Shown: positions 23,301 to 32,389 of the stretch, piece by piece
Layout: each line of letters starts with the position of its first letter
Position numbering within the stretch: the stretch's first letter is position 1
Assembly (NCBI RefSeq): GCF_964275005.1
Contig: NC_092698.1
Span: forward strand, 32,543,162 to 32,607,161
Length of the DNA stretch: 64,000 nt
Reading direction: 5' to 3'
From: Diadema setosum
Lineage: Eukaryota > Echinodermata > Echinoidea > Diadematoida > Diadematidae
Notes under the pieces: generated by a model
The model's input: the letters and a program-made list of their open reading frames with translations, nothing else
The model's database searches: none
What the model was told of the DNA's origin: nothing
Made by a program: the position numbers and the translations under genes

Positions 23301-26300
23301 CTTGTGTCTGTTCCCCAGGATATGAAGGAGTAAATTGTGAAAATGAGACTTTGGAATGCAGTAGTGATCCTTGTCAAAATGGGGCTACTTGCATTGATCT
23401 GATTAACTCATATTATTGTGTCTGTTCGGCAGGGTATGAAGGAGTAAACTGTGAAAATGAGACTTTGGAATGCAGTAGTAATCCTCGTCAAAATGGGGCT
23501 ACTTGCGTGGATCTTGTGGATTCTTATTCTTGTGTCTGTTTACCTGGGTATGAAGGAGCAAATTGTGAAAATGAGACTTTGGAATGCAGTAGTAATCCTT
23601 GTCAAAATGGGGCTACCTGCAATGACTTGATTAACTCTTATTCTTGTGTCTGTTCACCAGGGTATGAAGGAGTAAACTGTGAAAATGAAACTTTCGAATG
23701 CAGTAGTAATCCTTGCCAAAATGGAGCTACTTGCGTGGATCTTGTGGATTCTTATTCTTGTGTCTGTTTACCTGGGTATGAAGGAGTAAATTGTGAAAAT
23801 GAGACTTTGGAATGCAGTAGTAATCCTTGTCAAAATAGGGCTACCTGCAATGACCTGATTAACTCTTATTCTTGTGTCTGTCCAGCTGGGTATGAAGGAG
23901 TAAATTGTGAAAATGAGACTTTCGAATGCAGTAGTAATCCTTGTCAAAATGGGGCTACCTGCATGGATCATGTGGATTCTTATTCTTGTGTCTGTTCACC
24001 AGGATATGAAGGGGTAAACTGTGAAAATGAGATGTTGGAATGCATCAGTGATCCTTGTCAAAATGGGGCTACTTGCATTGACCTGATTAACTCATATTCT
24101 TGTGTCTGCTCGACCGGGTATGAAGGGGGAAACTGTGAAAACGAGACTTTGGAATGCAGTAGTAATCCTTGTCAAAATGGGGCTACTTGCATCGATCTTG
24201 TCGACTTTTATTCTTGTGTTTGTTCGCCTGGGTATGAAGGAGTAAACTGTGAAAATGAGATTTTCGAATGCATTAGTAATCCTTGTCAAAATGGGGCTAC
24301 CTGTATTGACTTGATTGGATACTATATTTGCAACTGCTCGATCGGGTTCGAAGGAAGTACTTGTGAACTTGAAATCTTAGAATGTGCAAGTGTGCCTTGC
24401 TTGAACGGTGCTACCTGTGTCGATTCTATAGGCTTGTTCTCTTGTGTTTGTGCTGATGGTTTCGAGGGTACCGTTTGCGAAAACAAAGTTTCGTATTGTT
24501 TGAGCAATCCCTGTTTTAATGGAGCAACGTGTCTTGATGCAACTGATGGGTATTTTTGCGAATGTCCTGTGGGATTTGAAGGAGAACGCTGCAAGGTCGA
24601 CATCGACGAGTGTTTGAGCAGTCCCTGTACCAATGGCGGAACTTGCATCGATTTGCCGGATGAGTACAGGTGCAGTTGTCCCCCTGGGCGCTCTGGAATT
24701 GACTGTTCGAATGACATCGACGAGTGCGAACTGGAAGAGTCCTGTCCAGCTAATGCAGTCTGCTCAAACACCGACGGGTCGTACGAATGTACCTGTCTTG
24801 ATGGGTTTGCTGGGACTAACTGCGAGGTCGTTACAAATCCCTGCATTTCGTCACCATGTGAAAACGGGGATTGTGATACCATCGGAACAGATGCATTCAG
24901 GTGTGTTGAATGAAGTCAATCAATATAAACATGTAATCAGTAGACGTAATCTCACAAACGTTTGTATGACACACTGTGCAACTTTTTTTTTTCTTGGATG
25001 GTTCATTTTTAGGGCCTTCCTCATTGAATAGAATGACATCCTTAATTCTTATACAGCAAGTCATTAATCATGGACGAAGGTAATGAAAAATATAACAATT
25101 AGAGTAAGGATGCAATTGAATGGTTAAGTAAAAATCGATGATATCGAAAGTAGAAGGTAATAGCATTTAACGGTTGTAATTGTTTCATGTCACCTCATAG
25201 TTTCCATAGTGTGTGACTAATGCACATTGTTGCACGAGTAAATAGGTATGACCTCCAGGTTATGTAAACTCTTTTGTTGTTGTTGTTGTTGTTGAAAAGA
25301 CGGAATTCTACTTGATTCTGTGCTATGTGTCAGTTACACGGCTATTACATTTTTTTTTTTAATAAGACATCAAGATGAGACGTACACATCACATTGTAGC
25401 AAGTTGCCAAGCAGTTTAAAAGGATTGTGTGTGGGTTGGTACAAAATACACTCTTGTGGTACCCATGACATGCGTAGCTAGAGGGTATTATTGTGTACTT
25501 CCATTTATGCTATTCCCTCTGTTTCTATTGTAAACTTGTATATACACATACAGATATGTATTATTATATCATATTGGTGTATGCATGTGTGAGTTTGTGT
25601 GTATTGTGTGTGAGTTCATAGACATTTTCACAACTTTTTACACCTTTGAACAATCTTAGATGCCAATGCATCGCCGGATATATTGGAGAGACTTGCGCAG
25701 TAGCCGATCCCTGCTTGTCTAACCCATGCCAGAATGGCGGGGAGTGCGAAAGCGACCTCTCCGGAACTTGGCAGTGCCGCTGCATCGACAACTATGGCGG
25801 TTTTCTGTGTGAACTGGGTAAGCACGTTGCTGGCATGAATATATTATACCGTATGTCAAAAAAAAAAATACATTGGCAACCTTTGCAATGATAACTTTAA
25901 GAATAGAAAATCAATCCAAATACAATTTCAGGGTATGAAACAATAACTCATTACACACATCTTACAGAAAACCCGATTTGATTTGCTTCAGTGGTAAAAA
26001 AAAAAAAAAAAAAAAAAAATGAGGAATTTTGTAGAGCATGTCAGGAATCCCTTCCCTCCAAGTTCCGTTAATTGTCTTCACACATTATGCAGTCCCAAGA
26101 GCATCCAAGTGTAAACTTGGAAGAATCTGACCCATGACATGCTTTACAACAATCCTCATTTCTCTGTAACCACTTAACCAAATTGAATTGAGTTTTCTGT
26201 AATATATAGCTAAAATGTTATATTTCAAGACCCTGAAGTGGCATTTAGACAGTTTGATCATATTGATAGTTATCAATGCAAAAATCTGATTGTAATTTTT

Positions 26301-27572
26301 TATCTATTTTTTTTTTTGGGGGGGGGGGAAGGGACATACTGTAGAGTGCCGGAAGACAGTTTGAACATATAGTTATAGAAACAATAATGTGGTTTTAACT
26401 TATGACGGATTTTCCCATCGTTGTGCATACGTCGAAAAGGATCACTGCGTCCTCCCCCCTTCCCCCATTGTCGTTAGCATCACTTTGCAATATTACAATG
26501 AATATCGACCACGTCGAATATACTATTGTGAAAGAAAATAAATTGAATGTATATTGGCACTGTCCATCAGTCGTGATCTATTTCTTGTTGTTACATTGTC
26601 AATGTTTATTTTCAGAATACAGCATGAAACTCTGAGCTTATGCTCATCTACCTTGATATCAATAGGGCTCACATCTCCTAAATAAGGTCATGGTAAACAA
26701 AAATCCAGGTAAATAACGAATGCTGGACGGACAGTATTGGAGTAATTTTCTCAAAGTGAATCAAACCACACTTCTGACTTGTCATCATATCTGAATCCAA
26801 TCACAGATCTTGAAGGAAATTCCGTAAGTATGTTTGTGTTTGGCTCCGACATCGATCACGACAAATTTGAGGAGGAAATGGAAGATGCTTTAGCTGAGGT
26901 GTATGGGGAGGACGTCGAAGTTATGGTTGCTCAGACATCGGATTATTTCACGCCAGATACAGGGTAAGCTATTATTGACTTACCCCCCCCCCCCATTTCT
27001 AATTTCAGGTGAAATCTATAGACATATACATAACACTATAGAGAAATAATATTACATACGAATTAAAGTGAATATTCCCTTCATTGCACTTAGAAAAAAA
27101 AATAGTGATATTACATTAACAATCTAACTTTATTTACAACGCGATATTGCCAATTTAGATACGAGAACTACATATCTTATGTATGACAGAAAATTGTTGT
27201 CTTGTCTTTGCAATTCTGCAAATTGCAAGTGGTTACAAAACATGATAGAATCTGAAGCAATTGTTTTCAGAATGTGCAGTAGAAGTGATGTTTTAGACTA
27301 AAACAGTTATACCAACAGGACATTGCTCTTCAAACCAGCTAGTATCTATTTTAGGTATTGACTGTAATAACTTTGATTTGTTAGAGTAAAGAAATTATGA
27401 AAGAACTAGTAGTGTCCCAGCGGGCAAGAACACAGTGTGAAACACGGGGTAAATTGGAACGTTTTAGCAGAGTGAACACAGTGGCTCACTTCTTTCTCAT
27501 ATATCAGAGCTTGCTTCTAAAACTCGCTAAATCCATCATTTTTCAATGGATTTAGCGCCTTTTGGAAGTATA

Positions 27573-27624
<52 letters not shown>

Positions 27625-30600
27625 CTGGTGACGAAGAAATGGCTGCTGGCAGACGTTGCAGTATGTTCACTTTGCCTTTTAATTTACATTAAATTGTAAT
27701 TAAAGTGAACATAACACTACAACGTCTACCAGCAGCCATTCTTCCTCAGTCACAACTACCTAAAATGCAGCACCAATCACGTACGAGGCCGAGCCCACTT
27801 TATCTTATTAATATATATATAGGGGTCCCCCCCCCCCCCTCCCCCAACAAGATCTCGGCCATGGAAAGTCCGATTGTCGCCTAATTCGGCATGCACCTAG
27901 TTTATGACGTACATGTACATTACAAGAACGGATAGTTATTTTTTTTTTAATATCATAATTTTCTAATTAAGGCTTATTAATATTCATCATTATGTGTGGA
28001 CAAATCCAAAACAGCATAAAATTATCTTAAAAAAAACACCAAAATAGATTGCTTATACTGACCACAGATATTCCGTATTATCATACACACTACAATCGTG
28101 CCAAGATCCATCCGGTATAACACTAACAAAAAAAACAAACAAACAAACAAACAAACAACAACAACAACAAACATGATAATACTGGCAGTAAACATTTCCG
28201 CCGATGATACAAATAAAAGGGCATACCTCAATACAAAGCCGTTGACAGAGATCTAATTTACTTTGCAATTATATTATTGTCATTATTAGTGAAGAAGTAA
28301 GTGGCGTCACCTTCGTCGTCTACGTCAATGGAACAGCCCTGTCGTCGGAGGATCTTAACGAAGTGCCCAGCGCCATACAGGACGATTTGGCGGACGAGAC
28401 CACGTTTGAGTTTTACTATGGAGAGGTCGTTGAGCAAAACCCAGCTGGGGCCGAGGTATTTCAGGGTTCATGTCCTGTCCCTGCATAAGTTATGAAACTG
28501 ACATAACTGGCGAACGGAATATTTGGTGCATATCATAATTTAACGCACTCAATATTTTAACAACTAGAAAGTTTGCCTTGTATTTGCCTGAGCTTTGCCT
28601 GACATAGCACCAACCAACATGCATTTAATGCATACCACCTGGATGAAACATGTCCGTAAATGTGAGTTCACCAGTGTTAGACAGGTTGTAAGACTCAACG
28701 GACTGATCTATCTAAATGGAATCAATTATGAATTTAAGGGGAACAATGCATCATTGAATAGTTTGTGCAGTGTCCTCTCTACTCGACATTTTTGTCCTTT
28801 CACAGTACATGTAGGTAGGCCTACTATGGATGTAATGAATGTAATAAGGAGGGCCTAGATCGTGCCATGTTGTATCGACAAAAATCAATGTGTGAATAAA
28901 TGACAGAGTTATTAATCTGCTTACTGTGTTTAGAATGCCTGAAGAATGAAGAATGTTACGTTTTCGATCTGCTGTATTTCATATTGCTTTCTCTCGTATT
29001 TACATTATTCCATTGAACAGATAAGAATTACATCTAGACAGAAACTCAGACGAGATTGTACATGGCATGATCGTTCAGCATTATGAGAATGTAATGATAT
29101 GCGTTCGTGTTATTTTCTTTTTCTTCTGTACCTCCAGACATGGTTAGAGCAGTACTGGTACGTGGCCGTCATCGCCGGACTGGTCAGCATCTGCCTTCTG
29201 ATGGCGCTCACACTGGCTGTGGCCCAGGCCTGCGCTAATCACAGGTAGGTGGTCCCTTGTCAACCGAGGTGTGTGTGTTTTACGCTGAACACTTTATAGC
29301 ATGCCATTACAAGAGGCAAACAGCTCTCGAGGCATATCTTCGACCACTAGAAGGTAAATTGGAAATTGAAATAATAATAGAGAGACTCTTATAGAGCGCT
29401 CATTCTACCTTTCAAAGATAGTCATGGCGCTGTGGAACAGATTTCGTTACAACTGCAGAATATCATAGAAGGTACAAGAATAATTAGCAATCAAACAATA
29501 TACGTACATAATATAGATACGTGAAAACAATAACATTGTCAATTTAAATAAAAGATACGTTTTGAGGTTCTTTTTGAAAGCATTAATAGAGGATATACTT
29601 GTCGTAGAGATATTGGAAGGTCGTTCCAAAGTTTTGGGTCCATGACACCGAGAAAGCATAACCCTCAACTATGCCTAATTCGAGGTATCTGTAATTTTTG
29701 GGGAGTTCGATGAGATTTCGTGGTGGTTCGTGAAGATGAAGAGTATCTTGAAGGCAGGCAGGGGCAAATTTGTGCAATGTACGGTAGACAAGAAGAAGAA
29801 TCTTGAAGTTAATGCGTTTTTCTTACAGGGAGCCAGTGTAGGGACCGACGTATTGGCGTAATATGTGTTGTTTTCTCCGTGAAGGTAAAGTATTCTCGTG
29901 GCACAGCTCTGAAGACGTTGCAGTTTACTGAGTTCTTGTTGTGGAAGACTGCAAAACAAAATGACTATAATCCAACGGCTCCTGTAATGGGTACACCCCC
30001 ATGCTTACCACAAAGCATGGTGCATACACACCTGGAGATTTCATGAAGCATTTTGTCAGATTTTTTCCTGGAAAACCGTTATTAGCTACCGAAATCCTTG
30101 CATCTGATTGGGTGACAGCAAGTTTGTCAGACAAATTTGTCGGACAAAATCCTTCATGAAAATGTCCCCCAGGACTCCCGTTGTCAATGGTTGTGTTGCA
30201 CTCTTCGAGATAGCAGAATTTTCCAATGACGTGACAAAGCGTTCACAGCCTATGTTTTGCAGCAAAATCTCAGCGATATAAAAAATGGACCCATCCATTT
30301 CTGGATATATTCATGGAGGATGATAAAAGCATGCTGAATTATGCAGAAACTACCACAAAATCTAATACAACCACAGTTTTATAGTTCTACCCAACATTTC
30401 CAATAAGTACACTGCTCAGTAAACACGCATCTGCCGGGTCACTGCAATGATGACGGAGATTCCAACTTAGGGGGCGCTGTGATCAATTATTGTGATCAAT
30501 TATTGATTTTTGCTATGTCAGATACTGTTCAAGCTCTTTGCCCCATCATTTTAATTGGGTCACGGCTACCAATAACGCGTACAAGCGTGCCAAAGCACTA

Positions 30601-31165
30601 TAGCAGAGTAAAGTCGTTATAGAGTTGGCTATGTTAAAAGAAAATGGTAGAAGGTACCAATGTTAAAATTGACAAATGGTTATGATAATTACGATAGTCA
30701 AACGAAAACGAACAAAAGTCTTTCTCTTTTCTATATTTCCTTCATTTACAGAACGTTTCTGTAGTTGAATCGTCTGAATCTTACACACTCCGTCTCAAGA
30801 AGTTTATCTTGTTACACTTGCTTCATTACAACATTTTGTCTTCACTGTCCTACATTGACCTAGATCCACGAAGGGAGACTGATAATCTGTACTTTTGTGA
30901 GTTATCAATCTGTCTTTATATTCTCACCATGATTAGCCTCGAGAAGAGCAAGACGGAAGCATCGCAGCGGCGTCTGAAGGGCCCCCAGCCAGAAGAACTC
31001 GTAGGAGACTCATTCCAAAGGACACTGAAGCTAGCTTGGTACGCCCAGGAAGACGACTTAAATCAGGCATACGTCATCAATGGGTCGAAACGAAACCCTG
31101 TCTTCATGTTAGAAGATGACGAAAGTGACTATGTCAGAGATTCATATACTGATCGCTATGTCTGA
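11371..31165 (+). CDS. DSL-domain Notch-ligand-like protein with about 45 EGF repeats
   Basis: Ten exons join in frame: 11371-11430, 14994-15160, 15925-16051, 18619-18785, 19762-24900, 25660-25817, 26807-26963, 28290-28455, 29138-29244, 30937-31165 (TGA at 31163), giving 2158 residues. Domains: signal peptide 1-20 (MLNKNRWIIFHVFIFFVITT); MNNL-like region from 33 with FELQFVSYSG, NGDCCD and CDPGFDIC; a WPTSGIRLDIQVVDSDD strand; DSL domain 183-226 with CSQHFYGEECLVFC, SRNDESGHYYC and CYPEYEGNDC; EGF repeats from about 229 to 1938, including 37 near-identical 38-residue units at 304-1709; an EGF-free juxtamembrane region 1940-2047; transmembrane helix about 2055-2077; cytoplasmic tail of about 80 residues with five lysines, ending TDRYV. 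Domain order and all DSL cysteines match Delta/Jagged ligands. Odd points: EGF count far above the usual 6-16, no DOS-type EGFs after DSL, and Tyr in place of the usual DSL Trp. The ATG is the only in-frame start before the signal peptide. Notch binding is inferred. Confidence 0.88.
12295..12758. mobile_element. Non-autonomous DNA element, copy 1
   Basis: Terminal inverted repeats run GCTCACACGAGTAAAT to TTTACAGGTGTGAGCCC. The body matches 13357-13830 along its length (for example AAATAGCTGGGAGAAATGAG and TTGTGATGCGGTCAG). Both copies lie in intron 1 of the DSL-type gene in the same orientation. No transposase is present. Confidence 0.85.
13357..13830. mobile_element. Non-autonomous DNA element, copy 2
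   Basis: Ends are GGGCTCACACGGGTAAAT and ACAGGTGTAAGCCCT, inverted relative to each other. It is closely similar to copy 1 (12295-12758), with scattered substitutions and small indels. The 106-codon open frame at 13446-13766 is part of the repeat and is disrupted in copy 1, so it is unlikely to be a gene. Confidence 0.85.
13850..14200. repeat. Degenerate GTTCGTTATTCCGA foldback repeat
   Basis: The left half repeats GGTTCGTTATTCCGA-like words. The right half carries the complements (CTTCGGAATAACCTT, CGGTATAATGAACCTT, TTTCGGAATAACGGACC). Related words occur at about 12065-12200, just before the element at 12295. This is a minisatellite arranged as an inverted repeat. Confidence 0.6.
14448..14479. 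repeat. Short perfect palindrome
   Basis: TACCAGGGAGGT is followed directly by its complement region ACCTCCCTGGTA. This could form a cruciform or hairpin in intron 1 of the DSL-type gene. Confidence 0.75.
14524..14790. mobile_element. Foldback MITE
   Basis: The left end TCACTCGTCGGAAGCAATG and the right end TTTGCTTCCGACGAGTGA are complementary. Inner parts also pair (CCACCAATCGAAGT with ACTTCGATTGGTGG; GATGAATCCGA with TCGGATTCATC). It lies about 200 bp before exon 2 of the DSL-type gene. Confidence 0.85.
16060..16320 (-). mobile_element. LINE or SINE 3' tail fragment, minus strand
   Basis: The stretch opens with repeated GATTT words, the complement of an AAATC tail, followed by unique sequence ending in triple AATAGGG words. 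Element 3' ends in this window share such tails. No coding part remains. Confidence 0.4.
16777..16825. repeat. AAAC microsatellite
   Basis: Repeated CAAA words run up to the left end of the inverted-repeat element at 16845. Similar AAAC tracts lie at 10387, 28135, 52932 (complement) and 56403. Confidence 0.85.
16845..18341. mobile_element. Inverted-repeat element split by a LINE
   Basis: The left end (TGCAATTGACTGACAAATTC ... CATCGACTTAAATAAGCAC) is repeated in reverse complement at 18286-18341 (TGCAACTGATTAACAATTTG ... CATTGACGTAAATGAGTGC). The match extends to about 75 bp with AATCA and AGTAGTA words. A LINE occupies nearly all the space between. A compact relative lies at 52166-52250. Confidence 0.6.
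16935..18233 (+). mobile_element. 5'-truncated LINE with reverse-transcriptase C-terminus
   Basis: The open frame from 16935 to 17864 (about 309 codons) encodes the C-terminal part of a non-LTR reverse transcriptase: VGVPQGSVLGPLLFILYIND, the catalytic box LYADDSNLF, LNVDKTVCMIF, the thumb region (LKRIYVLQKRAIRIITK) and AGPSLWNALPNDLKC. The endonuclease and N-terminal half are missing by 5' truncation. A 3' UTR follows, ending in ATTG words plus an A run at about 18210-18233. The clean frame suggests a fairly young insertion. It sits in intron 3 of the DSL-type gene, in sense orientation. The family resembles CR1/Jockey-type LINEs, by motif only. Confidence 0.9.
18930..19368. mobile_element. 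Non-autonomous DNA transposon with GCTGCGTT ends
   Basis: The left end GCTGCGTTCACACGATGTTC and the right end (complement GCTGCGTTTACAGCGTGTTC) match for about 45 bp, including CCCGGCGGC. The interior is GC-richer than its surroundings and has no transposase. It lies in intron 4 of the DSL-type gene. Confidence 0.85.
20150..24367 (+). repeat. 114-bp tandem repeat array coding 37 EGF units
   Basis: Thirty-seven head-to-tail units of exactly 114 bp (38 codons) with no intron lie inside exon 5 of the DSL-type gene. The consensus unit reads NETLECSSNPCQNGATC, then IDLVDSYSCVC, then SPGYEGVNCE. Units 1-36 are nearly identical at DNA level and unit 37 starts to diverge. Six older, diverged EGFs follow, the fifth of them split between exons 5 and 6. 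Larger blocks also repeat: units 24-25 are copied as 26-27, and units 9-11 are almost the same. Unit 30 has Arg in place of its second Cys (CGT at 23486-23488), so it should lack a disulphide. Unit 33 has NRATC for NGATC. The near-identity suggests recent expansion or ongoing homogenisation. Confidence 0.97.
25270..25296. repeat. TTG microsatellite
   Basis: Repeated GTT in intron 5 of the DSL-type gene. Confidence 0.8.
27574..27614. repeat. TA microsatellite
   Basis: A TA run next to the foldback at 27628. Confidence 0.85.
27628..27753. mobile_element. Small foldback MITE
   Basis: Arms of about 55 bp: ATGGCTGCTGGCAGACGTTG on the left pairs with CAACGTCTACCAGCAGCCAT on the right, and TGTTCACTTT pairs with AAAGTGAACA. 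It lies in intron 7 of the DSL-type gene. Confidence 0.8.
29365..29970 (-). mobile_element. Degenerate 5'-truncated LINE, minus strand
   Basis: Minus-strand frames give ELSKLQRLQSCATRIL, then LHKFAPACLQDTLHLHEPP, then CHGPKTLERPSNISTT and FKKNLKTYLLFKL, in the order of a CR1/L2-type reverse-transcriptase C-terminus. They are spread over several frames, so the copy is dead. The 3' end carries the common GCGCTC...CTATAAGAG sequence and a TTATTATT tail on the minus strand. It lies in intron 9 of the DSL-type gene. Confidence 0.8.
30031..30173. mobile_element. Small foldback MITE
   Basis: The left segment CCTGGAGATTTCATGAAGCA and the right segment (complement CCTGGGGGACATTTTCATGAAG) are inverted, continuing ATTTTGTCAGA against ATTTTGTCCGA. 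The centre has repeated TTTGTCAGACAAATTTGTC words. It lies in intron 9 of the DSL-type gene. Confidence 0.7.
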
Positions 31166-32180
31166 CATAATTTCACAAGTCCCCCCCCCCCCCCAACATA
31201 GTTCTAACGCTTGGAAAAGCAGAATTTATGTAACTCCCATTGTACCAAATTTCGGTATCTTTGAACCTAAAGATGTATAAAACGTCAATAGATCACACTG
31301 CTTTCATACTGTACTGTAACACTTATCCTTACTGTCCACTGATGTTATTCAAAATGTCGTGCCCTAATCCATTGCTGCGGGCTTAAAAATCTTTATCATC
31401 ATTATGCGTGTAATGTTGGATCCTATATTGCATTTTGCAGAGAAAATAGTTTCTAACATTAAGATTTCGTAATGGATGCAGTAACTATTTAACATGACCC
31501 TGTACCAGAAAACGACAAGGGAGGAAATCTAAATTTCCGAACATCACTGTTATAGAGCAAATACACACAATCTATTCACGTGAAATAGTTTTACTATTAC
31601 TTGTATTTCAACGAAGGACACATCGATGATAACAGATTTGAAAAGAACTTGAAGACGAGCCCAAAATGACGTTATAAACTATCATGTTTACAAAGATTAT
31701 GGTGCTCATTCTTCGGCCTCCCTGTTGAAGCCGTTATTCGATATCTTTACTGCTGACATAGATGTACTTAGCGGGCATTATTGACAGGATCAAATCAATT
31801 TATATGTTTGTTTTTTTTTTTTGTTTGTTGTTTGTCACTTTAAACTCATTATCGAAGATAAGGGAAAAAAGAAATAAGGCTGAGAAAGAGACGACAAAGA
31901 GAGATATGGTCAGAAGGTGTTTTGAAAACGTGAAATTATAATTGAAATTGAATCATATTGAAACGAGCTTAAATTTGCGGCTGGTCATTTCACATGATAA
32001 TATCGGTGTATCATTGTTTTGTTGTAATATCGTGCATCCTTTATTAAATCATGAACTGTGAATACTAGTTTAATGTTGTGAAAGAATACACTTGAGCGAT
32101 GATGAACAACTTTCTTGGACACTAATGAGATTACGTTACTAGATTATATACTGAATAAAGGTCAACGGTAATTATGATAA
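31166..32180 (+). other. Likely 3' UTR of the DSL-type gene
   Basis: A non-coding stretch follows the TGA and includes a 14-C run at 31181-31194. AATAAA at 32154 is a candidate polyadenylation signal. The UTR end is inferred, not shown. Confidence 0.4.
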
Positions 32181-32260
32181 TAACCATGATGATAATTATA
32201 TCGATAAGGTGATACAAAATGTAGTATAGGTAAGTAAGTAAATAAGTAAGTAGTAGTATA

Positions 32261-32348
32261 CACTTGTAGTAGTAGTAGTAGTGGTAGTAGTAGTAGTTGT
32301 AGTGTTACTATGGCCATAATGACGACAATTATAGGAAACAGCAGAAGA

Positions 32349-32382
<34 letters not shown>
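32261..32382. repeat. TAG and GA microsatellites
   Basis: GTA/TAG triplets run at about 32261-32301 and a GA run at 32350-32382. Confidence 0.85.
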
Positions 32383-32384
<2 letters not shown>

Positions 32385-32389
32385 AGAAG

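Noticed and set aside
22058-24882. Minus-strand open frames of up to 186 codons across the EGF exon
   Set aside because: They are antisense shadows of the repeat and of the diverged EGFs. The + frame has Cys spacing and consensus splice sites.
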